Part shown: piece by piece, positions 53,857 to 63,653 of the stretch | Numbering within the stretch: the first letter of the stretch is position 1 | How the letters are laid out: every line of letters begins with the position of its first letter | DNA from: JARBAU01 sp040414675 | GTDB taxonomy: Archaea > Thermoproteota > Nitrososphaeria > Nitrososphaerales > Nitrososphaeraceae | Length of the DNA stretch: 64,000 bases | Reading direction: 5' to 3' | Assembly: GCA_040414675.1 (NCBI GenBank) | Contig: JBEDUN010000021.1 | Coordinates: 1-64,000 of the forward strand | Notes under the pieces: model-generated | Told to the model about the DNA's origin: nothing | Database searches by the model: none | What the model saw: the letters and a program-made list of their open reading frames with translations, nothing else | Position numbers and translations under genes: made by a program

Positions 53857-55527
53857 ATGTTTACTTCTGATATTAAATTGTCTAAAAGTCACAGTTCTCC
53901 ATCCATCTTAGGATATGATGTCATCGTCATAGGTGCTGGACATAATGGCCTGACATGTGGTTGCTATCTTGCAAAATCTGGTCTTAAGGTATTGGTTCTT
54001 GAAGAATACCATTTGATTGGAGGCATGACTATAACTGAAGAAATAACCCTACCTGGATTCAAATCTGATGTGCATGCATTTGGTTACCAACTTGCAAACC
54101 TATCTCCCGTTCCAGATGAATTAAACCTTGCCAAGTATGGATTTGAGTTAATATATCCTGATGTTTCATTCTCGCATATTTTTCCTCATGGCCGATCTAT
54201 TTCTATGTACCGATCCTTAGACAAGACGATGAAAAGTATTCAGAACTTTTCAACAAGGGATGCTCTGACATGGCAAAGATTGTTTACGGAATATTTATCC
54301 GAGAGGGATAAGATAACTTGTTCAATAAACTCACCTCCAATAGCTCTAACAAAGCAACTAGAAAAATTTGGGCCACAGGCACTAGGAAAAGATCCGACAA
54401 AAGAGTTTCGTAGACAGTTTCAATCTATGCGCTCATGGTGCGAAGAGAATTTTGAGTCTGACGAAGCTAAAGTAGTGTTTGGAACCTTTGCTGCCTTTGT
54501 AGGCCTCTCTCCCGATGATGCAGGTGGGGGTGAGCTCTGCCATCTATTTGCAAGTATTATACAGGATAAGGGTAACAATGTAGTGAAAGGGGGAATTGTT
54601 AGTCTTCCCAATGCTCTTGCAAAATACATCGAATCGCATGGGGGATCCATATTGACAAATTCACGTGTTACCAAGATTTTAATTGAGAATAACAGAGCAA
54701 TAGGAGTTAGTTTGGATAATGGAAAGAATATACTGGTAAGAAAGGTAGTTGTTTCAAGCACTGATCCTTCTACATTGATTCTTAAACTTATAGGAGAGGA
54801 ACATGTTGATTCGTGTGTTATAGATAGCATGAAAAAATACGAATGGGGCGATTCTATATTTGGTATATATTTAGCTTTAAAGGAAAGGTTGAAATATAAT
54901 TCAAATCCATTGGTCGGCGAATCATCTCAAATTCATATTTCTCCTCCCACGTTGGAGTATTTTTCAAAAATTTTCTATGAATGCAGGAGTGGAATTATAC
55001 CGGATAGTCCTCTTTCAATAATGAGCAATGACTCGATAATGGATCCAAGTAGAGTACCCTCTACATCTAATAGCAATAGACATCTTGTAAAGTTTCTTAT
55101 ACTTTCTATGCCCTATGACATAAAAGTTTATAACACAAATAATAATGAGACCAACAGGATTTTAGATTGGTCCTCTATCAAAGATCACTATAGTGATCAA
55201 ATTATTGAATCGATTACAAACGAATACATTCCGAATTTAAAGGACTCAATCGCAAAGAAAGTATCATACTCTCCGGTAGATTATGAAACAAAGCCCTCTA
55301 CATGCGTTAGAGGTACGCTATCATGCGGGGCAGTTTTGCCATACCAGTCTGGATGGATGCGTCCAACCTCCGCTTTAAGCAATTATAAAATTCCTAGCCT
55401 TCAGAATGTTTACCTTTGTGGATCAGGCAATCATCCTGGACCAGGTGTTTCAATGGCTCCTGGCAGAAATGCTGCTCAAATCATATTAGCAGATTTGGGT
55501 ATTAGTTTTAAAAAGTTGAATGCATAA
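53857..55527 (+). CDS. Phytoene dehydrogenase-like FAD-dependent oxidoreductase
   Basis: 556 aa. FAD-binding Rossmann motif YDVIVIGAGHNGLTCGCYLAKSGLKVLVLEE (residues about 19-49), then the conserved GGMTITEEITLPGFKSDVHAFG block and late GSGNHPGPGVSMAPGRNAAQIIL, matching the NAD(P)/FAD-dependent oxidoreductase group related to CrtI and PYROXD2. The catalytic substrate is unknown; many members desaturate or isomerise isoprenoids, but no carotenoid genes are nearby. ATG start; monocistronic. Confidence 0.88.
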   Translation: MFTSDIKLSKSHSSPSILGYDVIVIGAGHNGLTCGCYLAKSGLKVLVLEEYHLIGGMTITEEITLPGFKSDVHAFGYQLANLSPVPDELNLAKYGFELIYPDVSFSHIFPHGRSISMYRSLDKTMKSIQNFSTRDALTWQRLFTEYLSERDKITCSINSPPIALTKQLEKFGPQALGKDPTKEFRRQFQSMRSWCEENFESDEAKVVFGTFAAFVGLSPDDAGGGELCHLFASIIQDKGNNVVKGGIVSLPNALAKYIESHGGSILTNSRVTKILIENNRAIGVSLDNGKNILVRKVVVSSTDPSTLILKLIGEEHVDSCVIDSMKKYEWGDSIFGIYLALKERLKYNSNPLVGESSQIHISPPTLEYFSKIFYECRSGIIPDSPLSIMSNDSIMDPSRVPSTSNSNRHLVKFLILSMPYDIKVYNTNNNETNRILDWSSIKDHYSDQIIESITNEYIPNLKDSIAKKVSYSPVDYETKPSTCVRGTLSCGAVLPYQSGWMRPTSALSNYKIPSLQNVYLCGSGNHPGPGVSMAPGRNAAQIILADLGISFKKLNA

Positions 55528-55875
55528 ATTCTGAAGATATGATATACACGTATTAAAGATCGCCAATATATTAAAATCAGACCCTAATTTATATTTGGAT
55601 TAGGCATCTTGATTGATCTTTCGACAACTTACAACAAGGCTGTAGACTGTTGGCTCTTGATTGTAATTACTGATGATTTATTAAATATCGTTTAAATAAG
55701 ATCACTATTCTACGTCATTTTTATATTTAGCATATGCATCAGTATAGTTAATGAAGATCATTGGTATTCTTAAATCAGAATAAGTTTCCTGAAGTACATG
55801 ATGGACACGTTCAGTTAGATTTGATGAAGGAAATCCATTGCTATACAATAAATATTATTGAAGGTCAATAACAAT
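55528..55875. other. Intergenic DNA, no gene seen
   Basis: AT-rich spacer before the tautomerase gene. No frame above 25 codons that looks coding. Confidence 0.4.
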
Positions 55876-56061
55876 ATGCCAGTAATTCAAATAACGATGA
55901 GTCAAGGCCGATCAGTTGAACAAAAGCGTGAACTCATTAAAGTGTTAACAGAAGAAACTGCAAGGATCACAAGAACCCAGGAGGATAAAATTAGAATTCT
56001 GATTTATGAAGTTTCAAAGGAAAACTGGGGAAATGCAGGAGTGTTGGGTACGGATCTGTAG
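55876..56061 (+). CDS. 4-Oxalocrotonate tautomerase family protein, 61 aa
   Basis: MPVIQITMSQGRSVEQKRELIKVLTEETARI: catalytic Pro after the start Met, the family helix, and RILIYEVSKENWGNAG, where the late Trp/Gly matches the family. The ATG at 55876 is chosen because it exposes this proline; an upstream in-frame TTG (55858) would bury it. Homologous to the 41283 gene but clearly diverged. Substrate unknown. Confidence 0.9.
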   Translation: MPVIQITMSQGRSVEQKRELIKVLTEETARITRTQEDKIRILIYEVSKENWGNAGVLGTDL

Positions 56062-56703
56062 TAAGCGCAGAATACATTGCATTAGAATTAAGCCGTTAAA
56101 CTGTCGCAAGAGTCAAAATGTCTATTCAATTTGTCCAGTCTAGTGACTATTATGAAATCATCGTTAGATATATTATAGATGGAACAGGATGGCCATATTA
56201 ATCAAGCAATAGTGATAATAAACTATCCTGCAGATCACATAATTTTTAGGATTTAATTACTGGAGCTCTTGAAACTATTATTAGTTGTGAAGCTGTTTTT
56301 GTATACCTACTTTCTAAAACTATTGACGCATTACATCGCTGGACATAAAATAGAGATTTAATGACTTGGATCTTTACTATAGTAGGTAACTGAGAAAATT
56401 CGTCGACCAAACAGTTTAGAGGCACAGTCTCAACATCTAATGACTATTTAATAACATATAAAGGATTTGCTGATTGTAATTTTCCGAGTTATATCGTAAT
56501 CATTTAAGTCAATTGAAAATCCCAGAATCAACTAACGTTACTAATTAGATCCTTCAATTAATATATCCCAAGATTCTTGCGCAAAGATCAGGGTTGTGAA
56601 AGAAAGTAGGATGTAATCATCTGGCCAGTTAGTTAATTAATTGGTGAGTGTAGTTAGTGAATGTAGTTATCTTATTTAACTAGTATTATCTAATCTAATA
56701 ACT
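56062..56703. other. Long intergenic stretch
   Basis: AT-rich with a 27-codon frame at 56118 (MSIQFVQSSDYYEIIVRY) that could be a remnant. Near 56645-56670 a tgtagtta motif repeats twice. No RNA gene was seen. Confidence 0.35.
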
Positions 56704-57183
56704 ATGAATAAGGACGGATACAAGAATCCAATTCCTACTGTAGATATTATCATACAAGCCAGTTCTCGCATTTTATTAGTTAAAAGGAAGAAAGAGCCAT
56801 TTAGAGAATGTATAGCTATACCGGGAGGTTTTGTAAATGAGGGAGAAACAGTAGAAAATGCAGCAAAACGTGAAGTAAGAGAAGAAACGTCGCTGGATGT
56901 TGAACTTATTGATATACTTGGAGTATATTCGGATCCTAATAGAGATCCGAGAGGACACAACATGTCTACGGTATTCATAGGAAAGATATCTAACATAAAC
57001 AATGGGATATCTAAAGCAGCTGCCGCAGATGATGCTTTGGAGCTACGATGGATTGATATAGAAGCAATACCTGAAGAAAAGTTTGCATTCGATCATAAAA
57101 GTATTCTAATGGACTACATGAAATGGAGAGAATCAGGCGGCACATTCTGGTCATCCAAAGAAAGAAGTACAAAGATATCTTGA
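56704..57183 (+). CDS. Nudix hydrolase (ADP-ribose pyrophosphatase-like)
   Basis: The Nudix box at residues 42-64 (GFVNEGE...REVREETSL) fits Gx5Ex7REUxEExGU except that Ser replaces the late Gly. It is preceded by IAIPGG and followed by LGVYSDPNRDPRGHNMSTVF, the latter typical of ADP-ribose-type members. It hydrolyses nucleoside diphosphates linked to a second moiety. 159 aa, ATG start. Monocistronic. Confidence 0.93.
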   Translation: MNKDGYKNPIPTVDIIIQASSRILLVKRKKEPFRECIAIPGGFVNEGETVENAAKREVREETSLDVELIDILGVYSDPNRDPRGHNMSTVFIGKISNINNGISKAAAADDALELRWIDIEAIPEEKFAFDHKSILMDYMKWRESGGTFWSSKERSTKIS

Positions 57184-57452
57184 ATTATTATGAGATTGTG
57201 AACTACAGAGAAATCAAGGGCCAGAATTTTGCACCATACATTTGCACACCATTATTATCATGTGCTTAGGCCTTAATTGGTTAGAAAATTGATAATTATA
57301 ATATAAAAATCTGACTCATGCAGAGTCTAGATTAACTTTTTTTTATTGGGCGAACGATCATCGACTTGGTAAGACATTGCGAATGCACTAATGGTTCTTT
57401 AGATTTGTATAAGTATCTGAGAACGACCTGTGCTGACGATTGTAGTGTATCA

Positions 57453-58805
57453 CTAAAGGGGAATTCCAATTCGAGTATCCTTTATCAGATCCATAACCAG
57501 TGCAGCAGTCCATGAGAATGATTTTCCACCTAATCCCTGTCCAGTATAAGCGTCATAATATTCTCTAAATCCTTGACTTGTTACCAATTCAAAAATTCCC
57601 AGTTTTAATCGCTCTGCTGCATCTGTTTGGCCATACTTTAAAAGGCCTAAATATACCATCCAGTTCGTATTCACCCAAACTGGCCCTCGCCAATAAGTGA
57701 ATTCCTTAAAGTATGGTTCATCAACATCCACGCTAGCTAGTGCTTCAGTTCGACATCTGCCTGATGCTCCACTCCATCTTTGTATCCACTTTAACAGGGA
57801 AGGAAGTTGATCATTAGGTATTAACCCCGTATATATTGGAACTAGAGATGCTATCGTCTTCTTTCTAATCCAATCTTTGCTTATGATATCATAATTATAA
57901 AATAATCCCCCATCGCTTTTATCTGAATTTAGTTCGGTTGGATAAAAATATTTGTAGAAATTCTGTTCGCACCGAGAAATCCATTCTTTAATCTCTTTTG
58001 TGTCGTTCTCTTCTATTAACTCGGCGATTTTTATTAGAAATTTGTTTGCTACGTATAGGATACTACTGAAAATAATAGCCTTGATTTTAAATGGAAAATT
58101 TTCATACATTTTTTTTTCGTCATAATTATACTGTTTCATTAATTCTATCATGTAAATGAATTTGTTATACATACTATCAGTAGGAATTGTGTTCTTTGCA
58201 CCACCTACCGCAATCACGTCCAATCTTTGAAATTTTAGAACATGTTCTATCTTTATTTGTGATAATGCATGATCCCAGACTGGAGAATCATCGAGACCAG
58301 ATTCCCATGGATGAAGAATTGTAACCAAACCTGACCCCTCTGGATCTCTGTCAGTCATAAGATACTTATGAAAAAGCTTTAGTTTGGGATAAATTCTCCT
58401 CAAAAATTGTAAAGATTTTGTTTTCTGGGGATCAGTATCATTTAAGTAAATATAGTAACAAGCTATAGTATGCATTGGAGGCTGTGTCATACCAGATGTT
58501 CCTATATGAGTAGGAGCAAATGGTGATCTAGTTATCTCATAAAAGTCAGCTGCTGGAAAATATGTTTTTTCCTTATCATTAAAGACAATATGAGGGACCA
58601 TACCGTTAGTCCATTGTGCATCAAATAAAAATTCCAATTCTTTAGTTGCTCTTTCAGTATTTGAATAGGAGTTACCAATAGATATAAAGGCAGAATCCCA
58701 ACTCCACTGATGAGGATAAAGTGTAGGAGAGGGTATTGTGAAATTTCCATTCCAATTACCTTTCAAGACATTTCTTGCACTTTCAAATAGTTGGTCCATT
58801 TTCAT
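57453..58805 (-). CDS. GH63-like (mannosylglycerate hydrolase-type) glycosidase
   Basis: 450 aa with the (alpha/alpha)6 pattern of GH37/GH63 enzymes: LYPHQWSWDSAFISIGN at about 28-44, FDAQWTNGMVPHIVFND, the central GLVTILHPWESGLDDSPVWDHAL containing the catalytic Asp region, and FTYWRGPVWVNTNWMVYLGL, all signature stretches of mannosylglycerate hydrolase-like proteins. Mannosylglycerate and trehalose-like compounds are archaeal compatible solutes, which suggests solute turnover. Start at ATG 58805; alternatively the Met two codons in. Confidence 0.85.
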   Translation of the reverse strand: MKMDQLFESARNVLKGNWNGNFTIPSPTLYPHQWSWDSAFISIGNSYSNTERATKELEFLFDAQWTNGMVPHIVFNDKEKTYFPAADFYEITRSPFAPTHIGTSGMTQPPMHTIACYYIYLNDTDPQKTKSLQFLRRIYPKLKLFHKYLMTDRDPEGSGLVTILHPWESGLDDSPVWDHALSQIKIEHVLKFQRLDVIAVGGAKNTIPTDSMYNKFIYMIELMKQYNYDEKKMYENFPFKIKAIIFSSILYVANKFLIKIAELIEENDTKEIKEWISRCEQNFYKYFYPTELNSDKSDGGLFYNYDIISKDWIRKKTIASLVPIYTGLIPNDQLPSLLKWIQRWSGASGRCRTEALASVDVDEPYFKEFTYWRGPVWVNTNWMVYLGLLKYGQTDAAERLKLGIFELVTSQGFREYYDAYTGQGLGGKSFSWTAALVMDLIKDTRIGIPL

Positions 58806-58859
58806 ATGCCATCATATCAACTACAAGGGTTCTAATTATAATTTTAGACAATAGGAAGC

Positions 58860-59036
58860 TCAGATATGGTGATTTAAGCCATGAATATTCTTTACATGCG
58901 CTTTTAAAATTTGTGCGTTGTCGAATTCTTGCTTACATACTGCACAAAATGATTTTCTGTGGTAAGTATTCAAATGAACTGCAAGATGTGAATCGTCCTC
59001 TAATCTCTGATTGCATTCATCGCATACTTTTTCCAT
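58860..59036 (-). CDS. Two-finger C2H2 zinc-finger protein, 58 aa
   Basis: Two canonical Cys2His2 fingers: CDECNQRLEDDSHLAVHLNTYH (C-x2-C-x12-H-x4-H) and CAVCKQEFDNAQILKAHVKNIH (the same spacing), linked by RKSF. The start is ATG 59036, MEKVCDEC; two codons earlier another ATG is possible. C2H2 proteins are rare in archaea but occur in soil thaumarchaea. The gene is divergently placed 55 bp upstream of the GH63-like gene on the same strand, so it may regulate it or be its operon partner; this is inference. Confidence 0.88.
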   Translation of the reverse strand: MEKVCDECNQRLEDDSHLAVHLNTYHRKSFCAVCKQEFDNAQILKAHVKNIHGLNHHI

Positions 59037-59042
59037 GAGCAT

Positions 59043-59679
59043 ATAGCCTTAATACTCAATAAAAGGTTTTCATTGATTTTTTTGCATTTAGGTGAGACGA
59101 ATTAGATTATGCTTAGCGGTATGTGAAACTAGGCACATATTAAAAAGATAACAGATCCTTGGGGAATTCTTTACCAATTAGCATATAGTTCTTTTTCAGG
59201 CGCTCCTTAAACCTGCAAGTTTTCATTTGGTATGAATTTACTAGGAATTACACATCTAGTTTAGTGACGTTACAATATTTGTAATAATAACATTTAAGCA
59301 TTGTGTTAGTGTAGAGCTTTCTTCGATACCAATCGTGAAATCAAAGATGTAGAGATCTATCAGATAGAGTTATTCTATGACTACGTAAAATCACTTTCAG
59401 TTGTTACGAATGATCGGCATTTGTGTGCATTGATTAGTTATAGCAAACACATCTGTACCTTCGAGTCTAGATCATGAATGGGCGATTAGTGATCTTCATA
59501 GTGGGACATTTGGTTTTCATGCATGACCTGTCGTGAGTTCAAACTGAGTTGAAATTTGGACCATTTAAAATACAAGGATATCAAAAATCGAAATTAATCT
59601 ATCTGATTGTGGATTAGACAGTTTTATACGTACGAAAACAGATTACTCGATGATGAAAATTTAATAGGGTAATAAGCGT
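59043..59679. other. Long intergenic stretch
   Basis: AT-rich spacer between the zinc-finger gene and the divergent proline dehydrogenase. No RNA gene or long frame was seen. Confidence 0.4.
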
Positions 59680-60624
59680 ATGTATATTATTGTAACGGAG
59701 AATTGGTATACCGGAATATCAAGATTACAGCACTCTACGTCCTCACTTGCACTGCACGATAGTACATTACTTGAACGGCTGCTATTTCGGGCAGCCAGAA
59801 AGTGGGTATCAGGTACCACTATAAACGATGCTCTATGTGTGGCCAGGAACTCTAATAAAAGAGAGATTTCTGCAATTTTAAATTTCCTTGGTGAAGATAG
59901 TACTAATAATAAAAGTGTTGAACGGACAGTAAATGAATACATCTTGATATTAGAACTCATCAATAGTGAGGAAATCGATGGAAGCATATCGGTGAAACCG
60001 ACTCAAGTTGGATTAAAGATTGGGTATGATGAATGTTTACGAAATTTAAGAGTGATTTCTAAGAAGGCTGCTAGTCTAGGTAAATTTATGTGGATAGACA
60101 TTGAATCGTTTCAATATGTTGAAAGCACACTTTCGATTTACCTTGATTTATTTAAGGAAAATTCATCGACAGGAGTAGCTCTGCAATCCTATCTTAGGAG
60201 GAGCGCAAGTGACTTGCTACATTTGATAGAAAATGGAGCAAACGTTAGACTAGTAAAAGGCGCGTACAAACAACCTGAAGAAAATGCTTACCAATCAATG
60301 ACTGAGATCAACTCAAGCTTTTCAAGATTGACTAGAATGCTGTTCGAGGACGAAAATAGAAAACATATCTTCGCCATAGCTACTCATGATCCTAATCTTA
60401 TCGACTATGCAATCGCATTATCAGAAGAATTTGGCACTGATAAAATGCAATTAGAATTTCAACTACTCATGGGCATTCACAACGAACTGAAGGATACACT
60501 TGTAAAAAGGAAATTTAAGACATGTGAATACATACCATATGGCAGTCAATGGCTTCCATATTCTATACGCAGAATTAGAGAGCGAAAGAGAAACATATTA
60601 TTATTGGCAAGATCTATCTTTTAA
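59680..60624 (+). CDS. Proline dehydrogenase (PRODH)
   Basis: FAD-dependent oxidation of proline to 1-pyrroline-5-carboxylate. Signature blocks: KFMWIDIESFQYVESTL, VRLVKGAYKQPEENAY (substrate loop), FAIATHDPNLIDYAI and LEFQLLMGIHNELKDTL, then CEYIPYGSQWLPYSIRRIRER, the tail with the conserved Tyr-x2-Arg-Arg. At 314 aa it is a single-domain PRODH. ATG start. It is convergent with the P5C dehydrogenase gene 114 bp away, so both steps of proline catabolism are here. Whether the pair is coregulated is not visible. Confidence 0.93.
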   Translation: MYIIVTENWYTGISRLQHSTSSLALHDSTLLERLLFRAARKWVSGTTINDALCVARNSNKREISAILNFLGEDSTNNKSVERTVNEYILILELINSEEIDGSISVKPTQVGLKIGYDECLRNLRVISKKAASLGKFMWIDIESFQYVESTLSIYLDLFKENSSTGVALQSYLRRSASDLLHLIENGANVRLVKGAYKQPEENAYQSMTEINSSFSRLTRMLFEDENRKHIFAIATHDPNLIDYAIALSEEFGTDKMQLEFQLLMGIHNELKDTLVKRKFKTCEYIPYGSQWLPYSIRRIRERKRNILLLARSIF

Positions 60625-60737
60625 TCATGAATCGCAGATAGAGTTTACTATTAAGAGTATTGATAAAACAGTCATGACTTATATGTAGGCTGAAATAATT
60701 ATTTCAACACTGATCTCTAAGTAAATAACACATCGTG

Positions 60738-62372
60738 TTAACTAACTATAGTCTGGCTCTGCTCTCGTAGAAACTGAGTTAGATAATAAGGTCCGCCGGC
60801 TCCTTTGCCGGTAGTGCCGGATTTTTTCCATCCACCAAAGGGCTGAGAACCTACCATTGCGCCAGTCGTAGCACTAACGGATCTATTGACGTAAACTACT
60901 CCGGATGTCGAGTTCTCAAGAAATCTATTAATCTCTTCCTTTTTCGTGCTATATATGCCTGACGTTAATCCATATTCCGACTCATTACATAGTCTTAGTG
61001 CTTCTTGAAAATCTTTGTATTCGGCTATACATAGGATGGGTACAAATAGCTCTTCTTTAAATAGTAAATTATGCTTGGATAACTTATCAACTATTGTCGG
61101 TTCTACGTAGTAGCCATACTTCAAAATATCTTGTCGCTTTGCTCTCCCACCAAATAATATTCGACCATCTTTTGAGGCAATTTTTGTGAAGTTCTGATAA
61201 TTTGTGTATGCGTTCAGATTAATTAAGGGGCCCATAAAAACATCCTGATCTAGAGGATTCCCAATAGTGATTTTTTTTGACTTCTCCACTAATTTTTGCA
61301 CAAGTAATTTCTTCACTTTTTTCTGTACATAGACTCTAGAGCATGCGCTGCATTTCTGACCAGAGTAACCAAATGCTGCTTTTACGATCCCTTCCGTCGC
61401 CTTGTCAATATCTGCACTTTCGGTAACTATAACTGGATTCTTACCTCCTAGTTCTGCTATTACTGGTCTTGGCATAACAGTACTAGAATCTTGTATGATT
61501 CTGTGTCCCACTATTTTGGAACCTGTAAAAACAATACCTGCAACGTCAAGACTATCAATTAGTACTTTTCCGATCATTCGTCCAGGCCCGGTTACTAGGT
61601 TTATTACGCCGTCCGGCAGACCGGCTTTTTTCAAAATTTCTACAAATAGACTTCCCATAATAGGGGTATCGCTTGCAGGTTTTAGAATTACCGTGTTGCC
61701 CGTAACTAGAACTGCTATACTCATTCCTGACAGGATAGCAAAAGGAAAATTGAATGGGCTAATCACCCCCCAAACGCCGTAAGGCTTCATTAGACTTTTG
61801 CTTACTTCATTTGTGCTGGCCCTGGTAGTTTCAACTACGAAACCAGTTTTGTTTTCCATCTCTTTGGAATAATATCTGATGAAATCTATGGCTTCATCAA
61901 CATCAGCAACTGCCTCAAATCTATTTTTACCATTTTCATATGAAATCCATGCTGCTAATTCGAATTTGCGCTTGGAAATTATATCTGCAGCAGTATAGCA
62001 TATATTAACACGAGATTCGTAACTGGTATTCCCCCATTTCTCAAATGCAGTTTTGGCTACTTTGATAGCTGTTACAACATGTTTCTTGGTCGCTATTGGG
62101 AAATATCCTAATCTTATTCTTCTGTCTATAGGTGATGTGTCATTAAAAGTTCTTGAGGAATGTATATGCTTGCCATTAATTACCATAGAGTACCTTTTTT
62201 CGAATTTAGATTCGACATCTTTTACAGCTCTATCGTAGTTTTTATGAAAGATCCGTTCTTCGTTGTAATTCAAGTAATTATTTAGTGTTAGTTCATTCCG
62301 AAATCTCATTCGAATTAAATCATCTAATATATAATTATTGACATACATGTATTTTTTCTTGTCACGACACAT
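60738..62372 (-). CDS. 1-Pyrroline-5-carboxylate (glutamate semialdehyde) dehydrogenase
   Basis: Aldehyde dehydrogenase oxidising glutamate semialdehyde to glutamate, the second step after PRODH. ISPFNFPFAILSG (Asn208), ELGGKNP (Glu307) and GYSGQKCSACSRVYV (catalytic Cys341) are clear, and GAMVGSQPFGGWKKSGTTGKGAGGPYYL is the P5CDH-type C-terminal signature. 544 aa, full length; the start is ATG 62372, or an internal ATG 62309 nearer the conserved FRNELTL block. Confidence 0.95.
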   Translation of the reverse strand: MCRDKKKYMYVNNYILDDLIRMRFRNELTLNNYLNYNEERIFHKNYDRAVKDVESKFEKRYSMVINGKHIHSSRTFNDTSPIDRRIRLGYFPIATKKHVVTAIKVAKTAFEKWGNTSYESRVNICYTAADIISKRKFELAAWISYENGKNRFEAVADVDEAIDFIRYYSKEMENKTGFVVETTRASTNEVSKSLMKPYGVWGVISPFNFPFAILSGMSIAVLVTGNTVILKPASDTPIMGSLFVEILKKAGLPDGVINLVTGPGRMIGKVLIDSLDVAGIVFTGSKIVGHRIIQDSSTVMPRPVIAELGGKNPVIVTESADIDKATEGIVKAAFGYSGQKCSACSRVYVQKKVKKLLVQKLVEKSKKITIGNPLDQDVFMGPLINLNAYTNYQNFTKIASKDGRILFGGRAKRQDILKYGYYVEPTIVDKLSKHNLLFKEELFVPILCIAEYKDFQEALRLCNESEYGLTSGIYSTKKEEINRFLENSTSGVVYVNRSVSATTGAMVGSQPFGGWKKSGTTGKGAGGPYYLTQFLREQSQTIVS

Positions 62373-62553
62373 TCTCTTTTATCACTAAGTCTTTGAAATA
62401 ATCATATCAAGATCTTAAGGTTTTTCATATTGAATCTGATATATGTCATATTTTGATGAATTTGGTTTGTTTATATAATAGTAAATAGTTACCAAATTAG
62501 TTATTTCAATCAGTTCAGTCTTGATGGAGCTATTCAAAACTAACTCGTTACTT

Positions 62554-62982
62554 TTATTTTGGATGTTCTATATATTTTACAAAAACAAGTGCGTTATACC
62601 CCAGACGGAGTGAGTCTCCTTGTGCTGGTATAATTCCAATGACCGTTCCAATATTCGAAAATAGCTCTATTGTAGGATTACAGCTTTCATCATTTTTGTA
62701 TTTGATAATGAGTAGATTGCCTAAAGGCCGGCTATCTGAAACATAACCATAATTGAAACATTCCGATTTTATCGGGCTCGGACTGTTGGGCGATAAGTTA
62801 GACAGCGTAGAAAAAGGAACCAAATTGTCTCCTAATGTGACCCTGTTCTTGGCAGCTGTCGTGTCTGATTTAATACCTACTTGGGCCGATGCCGATATAT
62901 CGAGATAGTTCAATAGACTGATTAGCCCGATAATCATTATCAATAGCCTGTACGTTAGTCGAGTCAATACTCTCATTACCAT
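62554..62982 (-). CDS. Secreted hypothetical protein
   Basis: 142 aa. An N-terminal signal/anchor (YRLLIMIIGLISLLNYL) with a likely cleavage near ASA. The mature part has two Cys (about residues 75 and 101) likely to pair, with beta-strand-rich sequence. It starts MVMRVLTRL. No family recognised. Confidence 0.6.
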   Translation of the reverse strand: MVMRVLTRLTYRLLIMIIGLISLLNYLDISASAQVGIKSDTTAAKNRVTLGDNLVPFSTLSNLSPNSPSPIKSECFNYGYVSDSRPLGNLLIIKYKNDESCNPTIELFSNIGTVIGIIPAQGDSLRLGYNALVFVKYIEHPK

Positions 62983-63112
62983 TTATGTTCATTTTAACTT
63001 GTCTTTTGAACTAGCTTTTCTGCTCGAAAATCTATTATGGATTCCACATAATGAATTTGAGATTTGAGATTTATAATATGTGACAGCTAGACTTTGGGTT
63101 TTTCAGCATCAT

Positions 63113-63289
63113 CTATCCAGACTTTGTCTTGCCGTAGATCCAAAGGCCGCCAACAACAACTATCGCGACAATTACGATTCCAAGAATAATGGGCGCGATT
63201 ATCTTTATGAGAAATATAATGATCGCTATTATTATTATAATTGCAATTATTCCAACTATGATCGAGCCAAGCGAATTTGTAAACCCCAT
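63113..63289 (-). CDS. Small two-helix membrane protein, 58 aa
   Basis: Starting at ATG 63289: MGFTNSLGSIIVGIIAII..., two long hydrophobic helices separated by a short Lys-containing turn (FLIKIIAPI), with a basic tail YGKTKSG. A longer frame from 63340 exists. The sequence is dominated by Ile/Val, so it is surely membrane-embedded. No function is known. Confidence 0.6.
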   Translation of the reverse strand: MGFTNSLGSIIVGIIAIIIIIAIIIFLIKIIAPIILGIVIVAIVVVGGLWIYGKTKSG

Positions 63290-63340
63290 ACACTGTACAT
63301 TATCAATTTGGATCATATCCAATAAAATAATTTTAGGCAA

Positions 63341-63653
63341 ATCATATTATGTTTGATCGGTTATAAAGTACATGTAATAAGCTATCATTTTGTCTTTGCT
63401 GCTTCAAACAATAGACCAGGAGGTTAAGTTCCAAAATTCAGGATGAAACAATTTATTTGATTATTTATTATAATATAACAATTATATGTTATTCTGACAT
63501 CTAGATAATTTATTTCATTTAGAAATCATTTTTATATAATATCTAGATTTAGTCTAGCGTTAGCTGGTCTAAAGCATCAATCGGAAGTTACTATCTAACA
63601 GATGGATGTTCAATTTATCTCAGGTTTGAGACTTGCCTAATAAAAAAAGAATT
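63341..63653. other. Intergenic DNA, no gene seen
   Basis: AT-rich spacer between the small membrane protein gene and the methyltransferase. No RNA gene was seen. Confidence 0.4.

Noticed and set aside
63080..63325. Plus-strand 81-codon frame, Tyr/Asn-rich
   Set aside because: It is the antisense of the Ile/Val-rich membrane protein, which explains its odd composition.
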